Source: Syntrophomonas sp. UBA5432 (GTDB lineage: Bacteria; Bacillota; Syntrophomonadia; Syntrophomonadales; Syntrophomonadaceae). Taken from it: a stretch of DNA of 32,134 bases. The stretch covers positions 12,927-45,060 of the forward strand of contig DIRQ01000049.1 of the NCBI GenBank assembly GCA_002424365.1, in the 5' to 3' direction. The notes under the pieces were generated by a model. It was not told the origin of the DNA, ran no database searches, and saw only the letters and a list, made by a program, of their open reading frames with translations. Positions 23,543-31,973 of this stretch are shown in pieces (positions within the stretch are counted from its first letter, which is position 1; the number at the start of each line of letters is the position of its first letter). The position numbers and the translations under genes were made by a program.

Positions 23543-24433
23543 TTGCATGGTTTTTTAGATATTAATAAACCTGGGGGAATGACCTCTTATGACGTAATTA
23601 GAAAATTAAAACCACTATTACCCCGCAAGACCAAAATGGGTCATCTGGGTACCCTGGATCCCATGGCAAGTGGGGTTTTACCACTAGCGCTGGGAAACGC
23701 CACCAGGATTATTCCATTTATAAAAAATGAAGACAAAACTTATCTGGCTACCATGACTCTGGGAGCAGTTTCAGATACCCTTGACGCCTGGGGCCAAATC
23801 AGCTATACCGGACAGACCAGGTATCAGGAAAAAGATTTAAGAGACATTCTAAAAGAGTTTACCGGAAACATTAAGCAAATTCCTCCTATGTATTCTGCAG
23901 TTCACCATCAAGGGCAACGTTTATACGAACTGGCCCGACAAGGAATAACAGTGAGTCGGGAAGAAAGGGAGGTAGCAATCTATTCTATAGATTTGTTAGA
24001 TATTGATAATAAGCTGGATTTGCCAGCCGTCAAAATCAGGATAGATTGTTCCAAAGGTACATATGTAAGGACATTATGTCATGATATTGGCCAGAGATTA
24101 GGAACTGGTGCCATATTATCAAATCTGATAAGGATTCGTTCTGGGGATTTTGCTATTGAACAAAGCTGTACTCTGGAGGAACTATTACATACGACAAATA
24201 TTGAAGAACATCTACTGGGCATAGATTACCCCATTACTTTAATACCAGCGCTTAGTATCGAATCCCCGGACGATATTGATGCCATTTTAAATGGTAGAAT
24301 GATTAAGACCAGTACTAAGCTACCTGATGGAATAGTCCGGGTTTATGCAAATAATTACCAGCTGCTGGCTTTGGCTGTATCTACTGGCAGTAGCGAGCAA
24401 AGTGTAATTAAACCGGAAAGGGTTTTCAAATAA
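23543..24433 (+). CDS. truB: tRNA pseudouridine(55) synthase
   Basis: TruB makes pseudouridine 55 in the T loop of nearly all tRNAs and also acts as a tRNA chaperone. The catalytic Asp is D39 in GHLGTLDPMASGVLPLALG. Other family stretches are DINKPGGMTSYDV at the start, QIPPMYSAVHHQGQRLYELAR, and DCSKGTYVRTLCHDIG. The 296-residue length is normal. TTG 23543 begins two bases after the nrnA stop, with only a weak ribosome binding site, so translation probably depends on coupling to nrnA. Confidence 0.97.
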   Translation: MHGFLDINKPGGMTSYDVIRKLKPLLPRKTKMGHLGTLDPMASGVLPLALGNATRIIPFIKNEDKTYLATMTLGAVSDTLDAWGQISYTGQTRYQEKDLRDILKEFTGNIKQIPPMYSAVHHQGQRLYELARQGITVSREEREVAIYSIDLLDIDNKLDLPAVKIRIDCSKGTYVRTLCHDIGQRLGTGAILSNLIRIRSGDFAIEQSCTLEELLHTTNIEEHLLGIDYPITLIPALSIESPDDIDAILNGRMIKTSTKLPDGIVRVYANNYQLLALAVSTGSSEQSVIKPERVFK

Positions 24434-24459
24434 TATTGATAAAATAAGGAGTTCAAGAG

Positions 24460-25392
24460 ATGCAAATAGTAAGGGAAATTGAAAACTTTAAGCCAGAGGC
24501 AAAGCCTATTTATTTGGCGCTCGGTAATTTTGACGGACTCCATAAGGGTCACCAAAAACTAATAAGCGAAGCAGTTACAGCAGCCAGGGACGGTGATGGA
24601 ATTGCGGCGGCCTTTGTCTTCGAGCCCCATCCTATTAAAGTATTATTTCCAGAACGTGCCCCTAAACTACTAGTAACAGCCCAACATAAGGCAGAACTAA
24701 TGGAAAAACTGGGCCTGGATCTCTTGATTTATAACAGTTTTACGCTGGCTATTTCCAAGTGTTCACCGGAGGAATTTGTACAGCATATTCTTATTGAGAA
24801 ACTTAATATAAAGCAGGCCTTCGTAGGATTTAACTATACTTTTGGGTACAGGGGAGTCGGTACACCCGAGTTACTACAGGAACTAGGCAAAAACCATGGG
24901 TTTGGGGTAAAGGTCATATCACCGGTAGAGGTTGATTGTAAAGTAGTATCAAGCAGCCTGATTCGTAAAGCTCTTGAGGCCGGGGATATAAAGCAGGCTC
25001 GTTCTATGCTGGGCTATGACCCTATGCTAGAAGGACATGTCATCGAAGGAGAACGTAGAGGTAGAACTATTGGTTTTCCTACCGCCAACCTGGCTGTGAG
25101 CAGTGAACTGAATGTACCAGGCAAGGGTGTTTATGCTGCTCGTGCCCAGATTCAAGAACGTATTTTTCAGGCTGTAGTTAACATTGGTAGTAAGCCCACC
25201 TTCCATGAGGAATATCCCGTTTCTATTGAAGCCCATTTAATCGATTTCCATGAGGATATATATGGTGAAAAGATGCGCTTATACTTTATAGATAAAATTA
25301 GGGATGAACGCCGGTTTAATAATGTAGAAGAGTTAGTTGGGCAGATAAGCCGGGATAGAGATAAGGCCAAACAGATAGCTGCGGGCCAGTAA
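24460..25392 (+). CDS. ribF: Bifunctional riboflavin kinase/FAD synthetase
   Basis: RibF phosphorylates riboflavin to FMN and adenylates FMN to FAD. The N-terminal FAD synthetase half has the nucleotidyltransferase motif GNFDGLHKGHQ (HKGH at 28-31) and a VVSSSLIRKAL block. The C-terminal flavokinase half has EGERRGRTIGFPTANL near 192-207 and KPTFHEEYPVSIEAHLIDF. The length of 310 is standard. ATG 24460 has AAGGAG (24446-24451) 8 bases upstream. It lies between truB and rpsO as ribC does in B. subtilis. Confidence 0.97.
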   Translation: MQIVREIENFKPEAKPIYLALGNFDGLHKGHQKLISEAVTAARDGDGIAAAFVFEPHPIKVLFPERAPKLLVTAQHKAELMEKLGLDLLIYNSFTLAISKCSPEEFVQHILIEKLNIKQAFVGFNYTFGYRGVGTPELLQELGKNHGFGVKVISPVEVDCKVVSSSLIRKALEAGDIKQARSMLGYDPMLEGHVIEGERRGRTIGFPTANLAVSSELNVPGKGVYAARAQIQERIFQAVVNIGSKPTFHEEYPVSIEAHLIDFHEDIYGEKMRLYFIDKIRDERRFNNVEELVGQISRDRDKAKQIAAGQ

Positions 25393-25427
25393 GTTTACTT
25401 TTTTTTCGGCCTATGCTACAATTTACC

Positions 25428-25456
25428 TTGGTTATTTAGAGTTTCTCTAGTATAAA
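25428..25456 (+). promoter_or_regulatory. Candidate promoter for rpsO-pnp
   Basis: TTGGTT (25428-25433) and TATAAA (25451-25456) are 17 bases apart. A weaker alternative is TTACCT (25465-25470) with TATAGA (25487-25492), 16 bases apart. Both would produce a leader containing the hairpins at 25537-25610. Confidence 0.45.
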
Positions 25457-25536
25457 AACCTAGATTACCTGGTAAAATATACAAAGTATAGAAGAGCGGC
25501 AGTTTAAACCTGCTTAATTTAATAAATTTTCAATCC

Positions 25537-25610
25537 GGCAGGATGCAATAATCCTGCCCTGAACCATTGGCTAGGGTTAGCGATTCACCGGCGCTGATCT
25601 TGGTTAATGG
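25537..25610 (+). promoter_or_regulatory. Structured rpsO leader, candidate S15 autoregulatory RNA
   Basis: GGCAGGAT (25537-25544) pairs perfectly with ATCCTGCC (25551-25558). A second structure has outer arms CCATT (25564-25568) and AATGG (25606-25610) enclosing ggttagcg paired with cgctgatc (about 25575-25599, two wobble pairs). S15 regulates its own mRNA through unrelated leader structures in several lineages; assignment here is by position and structure only. There is no T tract, so these are not terminators. Confidence 0.45.
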
Positions 25611-25636
25611 CGATTAACGGAAGAGGAGGTGAGAGC

Positions 25637-25906
25637 ATGGCACTGTCGCCGGAAAGAAAGGAAGAATTAATTAAATCCTTCCAGATACACGAGAATGACA
25701 CTGGTTCCCCCGAAGTTCAGATAGCTATTCTGACGGAAAGAATCAATTATCTTAATGAGCATCTCAAGGCCAATAAAAAGGATCATCATTCCCGCCGGGG
25801 GCTTTTAAAAATGGTTGGTCAACGTCGCTCTCTTTTAGATTATCTAAAAGATAAAGACTTTGATCGTTACCGTACTATTCTTACCCGACTTGGTTTGAGG
25901 AGATAA
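25637..25906 (+). CDS. rpsO: 30S ribosomal protein S15
   Basis: S15 is a primary 16S rRNA binding protein of the central domain and forms a bridge to the 50S subunit. It has 89 residues, the standard length, with SPEVQIAILTERINYLNEHL, KDHHSRRGLLKMVGQRRSLL and YLKDKDFDRYRTILTRLGLRR. The start is ATG 25637, directly after GAGGAGGTGA (25622-25631). The frame is open back to 25607, but that extension would translate the ribosome binding site. It precedes pnp as in E. coli and B. subtilis. Confidence 0.98.
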   Translation: MALSPERKEELIKSFQIHENDTGSPEVQIAILTERINYLNEHLKANKKDHHSRRGLLKMVGQRRSLLDYLKDKDFDRYRTILTRLGLRR

Positions 25907-25932
25907 AGGAGCGGGAAAGCCGCTCTTTATCT
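25901..25932 (+). terminator. Strong hairpin overlapping the rpsO stop codon
   Basis: Bases 25901-25914 pair with 25920-25932 over 13 base pairs with one bulged G, around GAAAG. The 3' side continues TTATCATAAA, a weak T tract. It could be a partial terminator or an RNase processing site between rpsO and pnp, where E. coli has both. Confidence 0.6.
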
Positions 25933-25959
25933 TTATCATAAATTACATGAAAGGAGGAG

Positions 25960-28080
25960 ATGGATATAGTCCACAAATATCAAATGGAAATAGCTGGTCG
26001 CCCACTGATTGTTGAAATTGGACAAGTGGCCAAGCAGGCTAACGGGGCAGCATTGGTAAGATATGGTGATACCGTTGTCCTGGTTACAGCAACCGCCTCC
26101 AAAGCCGCCCGGGAAGGAATTGACTTTTTCCCATTAACAGTTGACTACGAGGAAAAACAATATGCAGTAGGTAAAATTCCCGGTGGCTTTATCAAAAGGG
26201 AAGGTCGAGCTACTGAACTGGCCACTCTTTCTGCCCGGCAGCTAGACAGGCCTATTCGTCCACTATTTCCCAAAGGATTTAAAAATGATATTCACGTAGT
26301 TGCTACCGTTCTGTCGGTGGAAAAAGACTGCCCGGCTGATGTTACTGCAACTATTGGTGCTTCAATGGCTCTTGGGGTTTCGGATATACCTTTTGCTGGA
26401 CCTATAGGAGCGGTTATTGTTGGTATGGTGAATGGAGAGCTTATTATTAATCCTACCCTGGAGCAGTCTGAGTCTTCTGATATGCACGTGGCAGTTGCAG
26501 GAACCAAAGAGGCCATAATGATGGTTGAAGGTCACGCTAACCAGGTGCCGGAGGAGACTATGCTAGAGGCCATTTTCTTCGCCCATGAAGAAATTAAGAG
26601 GATAGTAGCATTTCAGGAACCAATTATTGCCGAACTGGGGCAGACCAAAATCGAAGTACCCGAAGTAGAAATTGATGCCCAAATGGCTGATGCAGTACGT
26701 GAATATGCTTTGCCACTCCTAGAAGAGGCCGTCAAGAATCCGGATAAAAAATCCCGGGAAGCCCATATGGATACAGCAAATGATGAAATTATCGCCCATT
26801 TCCTGGAAATTTACCCGGAAGAAGAAAAGAATATCAAAATACTGGTTGATAAGCTGCTCAAAGAAGTGGTTAGGAAAATGATTATTGAGCAGGGTGACCG
26901 GGTTGACGGGCGTAAGCTGGATGAAATCAGGCAAGTTAGCTGTGAAGTAGGCATATTGCCCCGACCCCATGGTTCAGGTTTATTTACCCGGGGACAGACT
27001 CAGGTACTGTCAGTTACGACTCTGGGGGCGGCCAGTGAAGAGCAGATTCTGGATGGTCTGGGTAATGCTGATCGTAAAAGGTACATCCACCATTACAACT
27101 TTCCCCCCTATAGTACCGGTGAAGTCAAACCCATGCGGGGACCGGGAAGAAGAGAAATTGGCCACGGGGCTCTGGCTGAAAGAGCTTTACTGGCAGTACT
27201 CCCATCTGAAGAAGATTTTCCCTATACTATTCGCATAGTCTCTGAGGTACTGGAATCTAATGGCTCCAGTTCCATGGGCAGCGTTTGCGGAAGCACTTTA
27301 TCCCTGATGCATGCTGGTGTTCCTATCAAAGCTCCGGTAGCAGGAATAGCTATGGGTCTGGTTAAAAACGAGGATGGTTTTGCCATACTAAGCGACATCC
27401 AGGGAATTGAAGATGCTCTGGGCGACATGGATTTCAAGTTGGCAGGTACTGAAAAAGGCGTAACTGCAGTTCAGATGGATATCAAGATAACGGGTGTAAA
27501 CAAAGATATTGTTAAGACAGCCCTAAAACAGGCTCGCGAAGGTCGCATGTTTATTATGGGCAAAATGATGGAAGCAATTAATCAGCCCAATTCTGAACTC
27601 TCACCTTATGCCCCGCGTCTTATCAAAATGCATATTCATCCCGATAAAATCCGGGAAGTCATTGGACCTGGCGGTAAGACTATTCATAAGATTGTCGATG
27701 AAACTGGTTGCAAGATAGATATTGAGGATGATGGTAGTCTCTTTATCATGGCGATTGATGAGCAAGCCGCTCAAAAAGCCAAGTTCCTGGTAGAATCTAT
27801 TGTAGCTGACGTAGAAGTAGGAAAGACCTACATGGGAACAGTCAAACGTATAATGGACTTTGGTGCTTTTGTGGAAATTATCCCGGGTGTGTTAGGTACC
27901 CAGGGTAAGGAAGGTCTTGTTCACATATCCCAGCTAGCTGAGGAAAGAGTTAATAAGGTACGGGACATTGTGGACATAGGTGATAAAATTTCAGTCAAGG
28001 TAACCGAAATAGACCGACAGGGACGGATAAATCTATCCCGTAAAGCGGTGTTAAGGGATACAGTTAAATCAAATCCCTAA
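25960..28080 (+). CDS. pnp: Polyribonucleotide nucleotidyltransferase (PNPase)
   Basis: PNPase is a phosphorolytic 3'-5' exoribonuclease of mRNA turnover. The 706 residues comprise two RNase PH-like domains (about 5-145 and 315-460) with FFPLTVDYEEKQYAVGKIPG and the catalytic region of the second domain (GDMDFKLAGTEKGVTAVQMD), a helical linker, a KH domain (MHIHPDKIREVIGPGGKTI, near 560) and an S1 domain (VGKTYMGTVKRIMDFGAFVE, near 622). ATG 25960 lies only 2 bases after GGAGG (25953-25957). The in-frame ATA at 25966 has better spacing, but I keep the ATG. A strong terminator follows. Confidence 0.98.
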   Translation: MDIVHKYQMEIAGRPLIVEIGQVAKQANGAALVRYGDTVVLVTATASKAAREGIDFFPLTVDYEEKQYAVGKIPGGFIKREGRATELATLSARQLDRPIRPLFPKGFKNDIHVVATVLSVEKDCPADVTATIGASMALGVSDIPFAGPIGAVIVGMVNGELIINPTLEQSESSDMHVAVAGTKEAIMMVEGHANQVPEETMLEAIFFAHEEIKRIVAFQEPIIAELGQTKIEVPEVEIDAQMADAVREYALPLLEEAVKNPDKKSREAHMDTANDEIIAHFLEIYPEEEKNIKILVDKLLKEVVRKMIIEQGDRVDGRKLDEIRQVSCEVGILPRPHGSGLFTRGQTQVLSVTTLGAASEEQILDGLGNADRKRYIHHYNFPPYSTGEVKPMRGPGRREIGHGALAERALLAVLPSEEDFPYTIRIVSEVLESNGSSSMGSVCGSTLSLMHAGVPIKAPVAGIAMGLVKNEDGFAILSDIQGIEDALGDMDFKLAGTEKGVTAVQMDIKITGVNKDIVKTALKQAREGRMFIMGKMMEAINQPNSELSPYAPRLIKMHIHPDKIREVIGPGGKTIHKIVDETGCKIDIEDDGSLFIMAIDEQAAQKAKFLVESIVADVEVGKTYMGTVKRIMDFGAFVEIIPGVLGTQGKEGLVHISQLAEERVNKVRDIVDIGDKISVKVTEIDRQGRINLSRKAVLRDTVKSNP

Positions 28081-28110
28081 AATGTAACTGGAAATGAAAT
28101 AACAAACCTC

Positions 28111-28140
28111 CAAGTAAACCGAGTTGTCTCGGTTTATTTG
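28111..28140 (+). terminator. Strong hairpin terminator after pnp
   Basis: CAAGTAAACCGAG (28111-28123) pairs over 13 base pairs, one a wobble, with CTCGGTTTATTTG (28128-28140) around TTGT. The sequence continues CATTTT. The low-GC outer part gives it a T-rich 3' arm. Bases 28141-28280 beyond it hold a cgggaatagcccggggaagg segment like one near 8224, and no gene. Confidence 0.75.
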
Positions 28141-28280
28141 CATTTTCTGGGGTTAATACGGGAATAGCCCGGGGAAGGTAACACAAGAGAACCGTCAGGC
28201 CGTGTTATGGTAGGAAATCCGCATAGGTTAACTAATTCCAGAATACTAATTAAAGAGTTAATTATATAGGGGGGGAATCA

Positions 28281-29036
28281 ATGAAGATTTACTATTTTTC
28301 TAAAAACTCGATACTTGGGGCTGTCATTGTTTTTGTTATGCTTTGCGGGTTTCTGGGAGTTTCTCTATTATACTTTAATAACACCGGTATAGCATCAAAT
28401 ACCAGACAACCAGTATATCAGGGTAACAGTGGTAAGAAGGCTATAGCCTTGACTGTAAATGTGGACTGGGGAGAAGAATATATCCCCGCAATGTTGAAAG
28501 AGTTCAAAAAACATAATGCCCAGGTAACGTTTTTTGTTACTGGTAGGTGGGCAGAGAAAAACCCGGAACTATTGAAACAAATGAGTAAGGCGGGACACAG
28601 CATCCAAAACCATGGCTATAAGCACCTTCATTTTAATCAGCTTTCTGAGGCCCAGGCCCAAGAACAGATAAAGAAAGCGGAGAAGATAATAGAGGAAACA
28701 ACCGGGGAAAAGAGCCGGTTTTTTGCCTCACCCTATGGAGAACAGAGTAAAAAACTAATGCAAGTAGTAGCAGGACTTGATTATGATTTGATAATGTGGA
28801 GCATTGATACCATCGATTGGCAGCGCCCGGCACCAGAGACTATTGTAAAAAGGGTAGTAAACCGTATTCATAATGATGCCATTATTCTGATGCATCCGAC
28901 TGAACCAACGGTTAAGGCCCTTCCCGGAATGCTAAGCCAGCTAAAAGAAGAAGGCTACAAGATGGTCACTATTGAGAAAATAATTATTAATAAGGACAGT
29001 AAGCTGCCGGATGAAAAAGATAAGACCAGGAATTAA
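28281..29036 (+). CDS. YlxY/PdaB-like polysaccharide deacetylase-family protein, active site altered
   Basis: A NodB-fold protein with an N-terminal signal anchor (about 11-31) and a 190-residue domain outside the membrane. The position after pnp matches ylxY of B. subtilis, a sporulation-associated family. Metal-binding H111-x3-H115 (NHGYKH), WSIDTIDW (173-180) and H205 (LMHP) are present. Motif 1 reads TVNV (58-61) where active enzymes have TFDD, so the catalytic base Asp is Asn and the metal Asp is Val. Motif 3 reads ASPYG where an Arg is usual. Deacetylase activity is therefore doubtful. ATG 28281 follows seven G (28269-28275). It overlaps dacF. Confidence 0.9.
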   Translation: MKIYYFSKNSILGAVIVFVMLCGFLGVSLLYFNNTGIASNTRQPVYQGNSGKKAIALTVNVDWGEEYIPAMLKEFKKHNAQVTFFVTGRWAEKNPELLKQMSKAGHSIQNHGYKHLHFNQLSEAQAQEQIKKAEKIIEETTGEKSRFFASPYGEQSKKLMQVVAGLDYDLIMWSIDTIDWQRPAPETIVKRVVNRIHNDAIILMHPTEPTVKALPGMLSQLKEEGYKMVTIEKIIINKDSKLPDEKDKTRN

Positions 29037-30162
29037 AATTCTGCTAAGTTTGGCCGGAACTATTCTCGGCCTGTTCTTTTTTACGGTACCAGTATCAGCA
29101 CTACCTTATATTAGCTCATCATACTACTGCCTGGTAGATGGAAAAAGCGGGCAGGTGATAACATCCCGCCAGGCTGATGTTATGCGGCCGGTCGCCAGCA
29201 CCACCAAAATGATGACTGCTATCTTGACTGTAGAGTATGCCAGCCCGGATGAAATAGCTGTAGTTAGTCAACATGCCGGGCGAACTCCACAGTATTCCAT
29301 AGGATTGCGAAACGGGCAGGAAATATCGGTGGCGGAGCTTTTAAAAGTAGCCTTAATACGTTCTGCCAATGATGCTTCGGTGGTTTTGGCGGAGCATGTT
29401 GCCGGCGATGAGCAGTTTTTTGCTCACCTGATGAGCAAAAAGGCTTTTACTATTGGTGCCGCTAATACCCACTTTCGTAATGCTTCTGGCTTACCTGCTA
29501 CGGACCACTATAGTACAGCTTACGATTTGGCTCAGATAGGACGTTATCTTTTAAACGATGATTACCTTCGGTCTATTGTTGCCACCAAGCAGACTACATT
29601 TAAGCACCCCGGCTACCAGAAACCTATGATTATTAATAATACCAATACTTTGCTGACTACGTATTCTGGGGCTAACGGTATTAAGACTGGGACTACTAAT
29701 GCTGCTGGCAAGTGCCTGGTAGCTTCGGCTACCCGCAATAAACGTCAACTGATAGCAGTTAGCTTAAAATCAGGGGACCGGCGCGGTGATTGCGCCACTT
29801 TGCTCGAATACGGATTTGCCAATAGCAAGCTGACCAAAGTAATCGATAAGAGCCTGCCCTTTAAACAATTGCATGTCACCGACGGTAGACATCCCAGCAT
29901 AGAGGTATACCCGGCTCAGGATATTTATCTATGGAAAACGGCATCTACGCCGGATATTCAAAAAAGGGTAAAGGTAAACTATGTAGTACAGGCACCTGTA
30001 TATGCAGGCCAGAAACTAGGTAGTCTGACTATTTATGTAGACCAAAAACCGGTGATAAGTACCGATTTATTATCCCACCAGCCAGTGGATCGGGAACGAA
30101 ATTCGCTATCCAAATTTTTGCATAATCTAGACCCGGCAAAAAGGATTAGCTGCACCAGTTAA
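29011..30162 (+). CDS. dacF: D-alanyl-D-alanine carboxypeptidase, DacF-like
   Basis: A penicillin-binding serine peptidase that trims pentapeptide stems of peptidoglycan. The signal peptide is cut after about A30 (VPVSA-LPY). Active-site motifs are S63-T-T-K66, S118-A-N120 and K225-T-G227. A C-terminal PBP5_C-like domain follows (about 275-365). The 383-residue length fits. The C-terminus (LSKFLHNLDPAKRISCTS) lacks a clear amphipathic membrane anchor. ATG 29011 lies inside the deacetylase gene with no evident ribosome binding site, implying coupling. In B. subtilis dacF is near spoIIA, not here, but a sporulation role is plausible. Confidence 0.92.
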   Translation: MKKIRPGIKILLSLAGTILGLFFFTVPVSALPYISSSYYCLVDGKSGQVITSRQADVMRPVASTTKMMTAILTVEYASPDEIAVVSQHAGRTPQYSIGLRNGQEISVAELLKVALIRSANDASVVLAEHVAGDEQFFAHLMSKKAFTIGAANTHFRNASGLPATDHYSTAYDLAQIGRYLLNDDYLRSIVATKQTTFKHPGYQKPMIINNTNTLLTTYSGANGIKTGTTNAAGKCLVASATRNKRQLIAVSLKSGDRRGDCATLLEYGFANSKLTKVIDKSLPFKQLHVTDGRHPSIEVYPAQDIYLWKTASTPDIQKRVKVNYVVQAPVYAGQKLGSLTIYVDQKPVISTDLLSHQPVDRERNSLSKFLHNLDPAKRISCTS

Positions 30163-30202
30163 GAATACTTAATATAGCGTAGTATAAGATGGAGGTAGAA
30201 AT

Positions 30203-31471
30203 GTGATTAATTGCTGGGAATTAGACAGTAAGGCCAAGCTGGTAGTAGAGGAGATTCCTTATGTAAGATCAGTTGCTATTGGTGTATATATTAAGGTAGG
30301 TTCACGCCATGAATACTTACCCCTGTCAGGGGCCAGCCATTTTATTGAACACATGCTTTTCAAAGGTACGGATAGGCGTAGTGCCCGGGAAATAGCGGAG
30401 AGTTTTGAAGGTATCGGCGGCCAGTTGAATGCATTTACTGCTAAAGAACATACCTGTGTTTATGCTCGTACCCTTGATGAGCATCTGGATACTGCCCTGG
30501 GCATTATTTTCGATATGCTATTTCACTCCTTATTTGCCTCTAAAGATTTTAAGACGGAAAAAGGGGTAATTGTTGAGGAAATTAATATGTATGAAGATAC
30601 TCCTGATGATTTGGTAAATGATGTTTTTTGCCAGCAGTTATGGCAGGGACATAGCATGGGAAGACCCATTTTAGGGACAGTTGATTCAGTACAAGGCTTT
30701 AAACGGGAAGAAATATATGATTTTTACCGGCGCGCTTATATCCCGGCAAACATGATTATATCAATAGCCGGTAATATTGATGCTGCCAGGGTTAAGGATA
30801 AGGTGGAAAGCTATCTTAACCGGGATATGCATGGTGGTACTCAGTTTAGCAATACTAAAATCGGGGATTATGTGCCTTTTATTAGGACAGTAGTCAAAGA
30901 TACTGAACAGGTGCAAATTTGCCTGGGTTTGCCAGGGATATCTTACCAGGATGAGCGCAGGTATTCCCAGAATATAATGAACAGTATTCTGGGCGGAGGA
31001 ATTAGTTCCCGGCTATTTCAGACTATCAGGGAAGAATTGGGTTTGGCCTACTCGGTGTACTCATATCCTTCTAATTATTCAGATACCGGGTCTTATATAA
31101 TTCATATAGGTACCGGACCGGGTAAAGTAGCACAATTTTTTGAAGTATTTCATGGCGAAATTGATAAGTTTCGGCAGCAGGGAGTTACCCTAAATGAGGT
31201 TGAAAGGACCCAGCAATTAATTAAGTCCAGTATGCTTATGGGTATGGAAAGCGTTATGAATCGTATGAACCGGCTGGGCAGGTCAATATTAATGTATGGG
31301 CAGGTAATCCCGGTAGATGAAGTACTGGAGAAAATATATGCGGTGACTCCTGAGAAGATCAACAGTTTTGCGAATGAAGTTCTGGATTTACCCCGTTTTT
31401 CTTTGGCGGCGGTTGGAAGTGCTGAGGTTTTGCCCATGGTGGAAAACGAGTATAAAAAATGGTGGAAGTAA
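30203..31471 (+). CDS. M16-family zinc peptidase (MlpA/YmxG-like)
   Basis: A processing-protease homologue. The inverted zinc motif HFIEH (46-50, HxxEH) and the distal Glu in VEEINMYEDTPDD (near 126) are intact, and YLNRD and GGGISSRLFQTIREELGLAY mark the second half. The 422-residue single-chain form matches B. subtilis MlpA (YmxG), reported to influence protease and aconitase expression. The natural substrate is unknown. GTG 30203 follows GGAGG (30191-30195). The position between the deacetylase/dacF pair and a YlmC/YmxH gene matches the B. subtilis order. Confidence 0.94.
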   Translation: MINCWELDSKAKLVVEEIPYVRSVAIGVYIKVGSRHEYLPLSGASHFIEHMLFKGTDRRSAREIAESFEGIGGQLNAFTAKEHTCVYARTLDEHLDTALGIIFDMLFHSLFASKDFKTEKGVIVEEINMYEDTPDDLVNDVFCQQLWQGHSMGRPILGTVDSVQGFKREEIYDFYRRAYIPANMIISIAGNIDAARVKDKVESYLNRDMHGGTQFSNTKIGDYVPFIRTVVKDTEQVQICLGLPGISYQDERRYSQNIMNSILGGGISSRLFQTIREELGLAYSVYSYPSNYSDTGSYIIHIGTGPGKVAQFFEVFHGEIDKFRQQGVTLNEVERTQQLIKSSMLMGMESVMNRMNRLGRSILMYGQVIPVDEVLEKIYAVTPEKINSFANEVLDLPRFSLAAVGSAEVLPMVENEYKKWWK

Positions 31472-31522
31472 AAGAGGGTCCGGTTCTTATTATGGGAGTG
31501 ACAACAAAGAGAGGTTAAAACT

Positions 31523-31960
31523 ATGCAGGTATATATAAAAAGATTACATTCGTTTGACCTGCCTTTACCCCGCTATATGACAGCAGGGGCGGCAGGAGTT
31601 GATTTGTACGCAGCTGTGGAGCAGGATCTGATTATTGCACCTGGTGGGTGGGTGCTAATACCTACCGGTATTGCTATTGCCTTACCGGAAAACTATGAAG
31701 CCCAAATACGACCACGTAGTGGACTGGCTTTAAAATACGGTTTGACCCTTTTAAATACCCCCGGTACCATTGATTGGGATTACCGGGGAGAAATTAAGGT
31801 TATTGTTATAAATCTTGGGGACAAAGAGTATATTTTACATAGGGGCGAGCGTATCGCCCAGATGATTTTTAACCGGGTGGAAAAGGCCGAATTAATTGAA
31901 GTGGAAGAGCTGGATGATACTAATAGAGGGGCAGGGGGTTTTGGCCATACCGGTAGTTAG
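31523..31960 (+). CDS. dut: dUTP diphosphatase
   Basis: Trimeric dUTPase that hydrolyses dUTP to dUMP, preventing uracil incorporation and feeding dTMP synthesis. All five motifs are present in 145 residues: AAGVDLYA, RPRSGLALKYGL, NTPGTIDWDYRGEIKV, RGERIAQMIF, and the C-terminal RGAGGFGHTGS. ATG 31523 has GAGAGG about 9 bases upstream. It sits between the M16 peptidase and the YlmC/YmxH-like gene, an addition relative to B. subtilis. There is no sign of phage origin in its surroundings. Confidence 0.96.
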   Translation: MQVYIKRLHSFDLPLPRYMTAGAAGVDLYAAVEQDLIIAPGGWVLIPTGIAIALPENYEAQIRPRSGLALKYGLTLLNTPGTIDWDYRGEIKVIVINLGDKEYILHRGERIAQMIFNRVEKAELIEVEELDDTNRGAGGFGHTGS

Positions 31961-31973
31961 GTGGGAGGTATAA

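Noticed and set aside
25607..25636. N-terminal extension of rpsO
   Set aside because: It contains the strong GAGGAGGTGA ribosome binding site of the true start, and S15 is 89 residues in nearly all bacteria.
28697..28724. AACCGG...CCGGTT hairpin with T run inside the deacetylase gene
   Set aside because: The T run partly forms the stem itself, leaving only about four T after it; it is weaker than the polC and nrnA cases.
29052..29082. GGCCG...CGGCC hairpin followed by tgttctttttt in the dacF signal peptide region
   Set aside because: A five-base stem with a ten-base loop and an interrupted T tract is likely by chance in leucine/phenylalanine-rich coding sequence.
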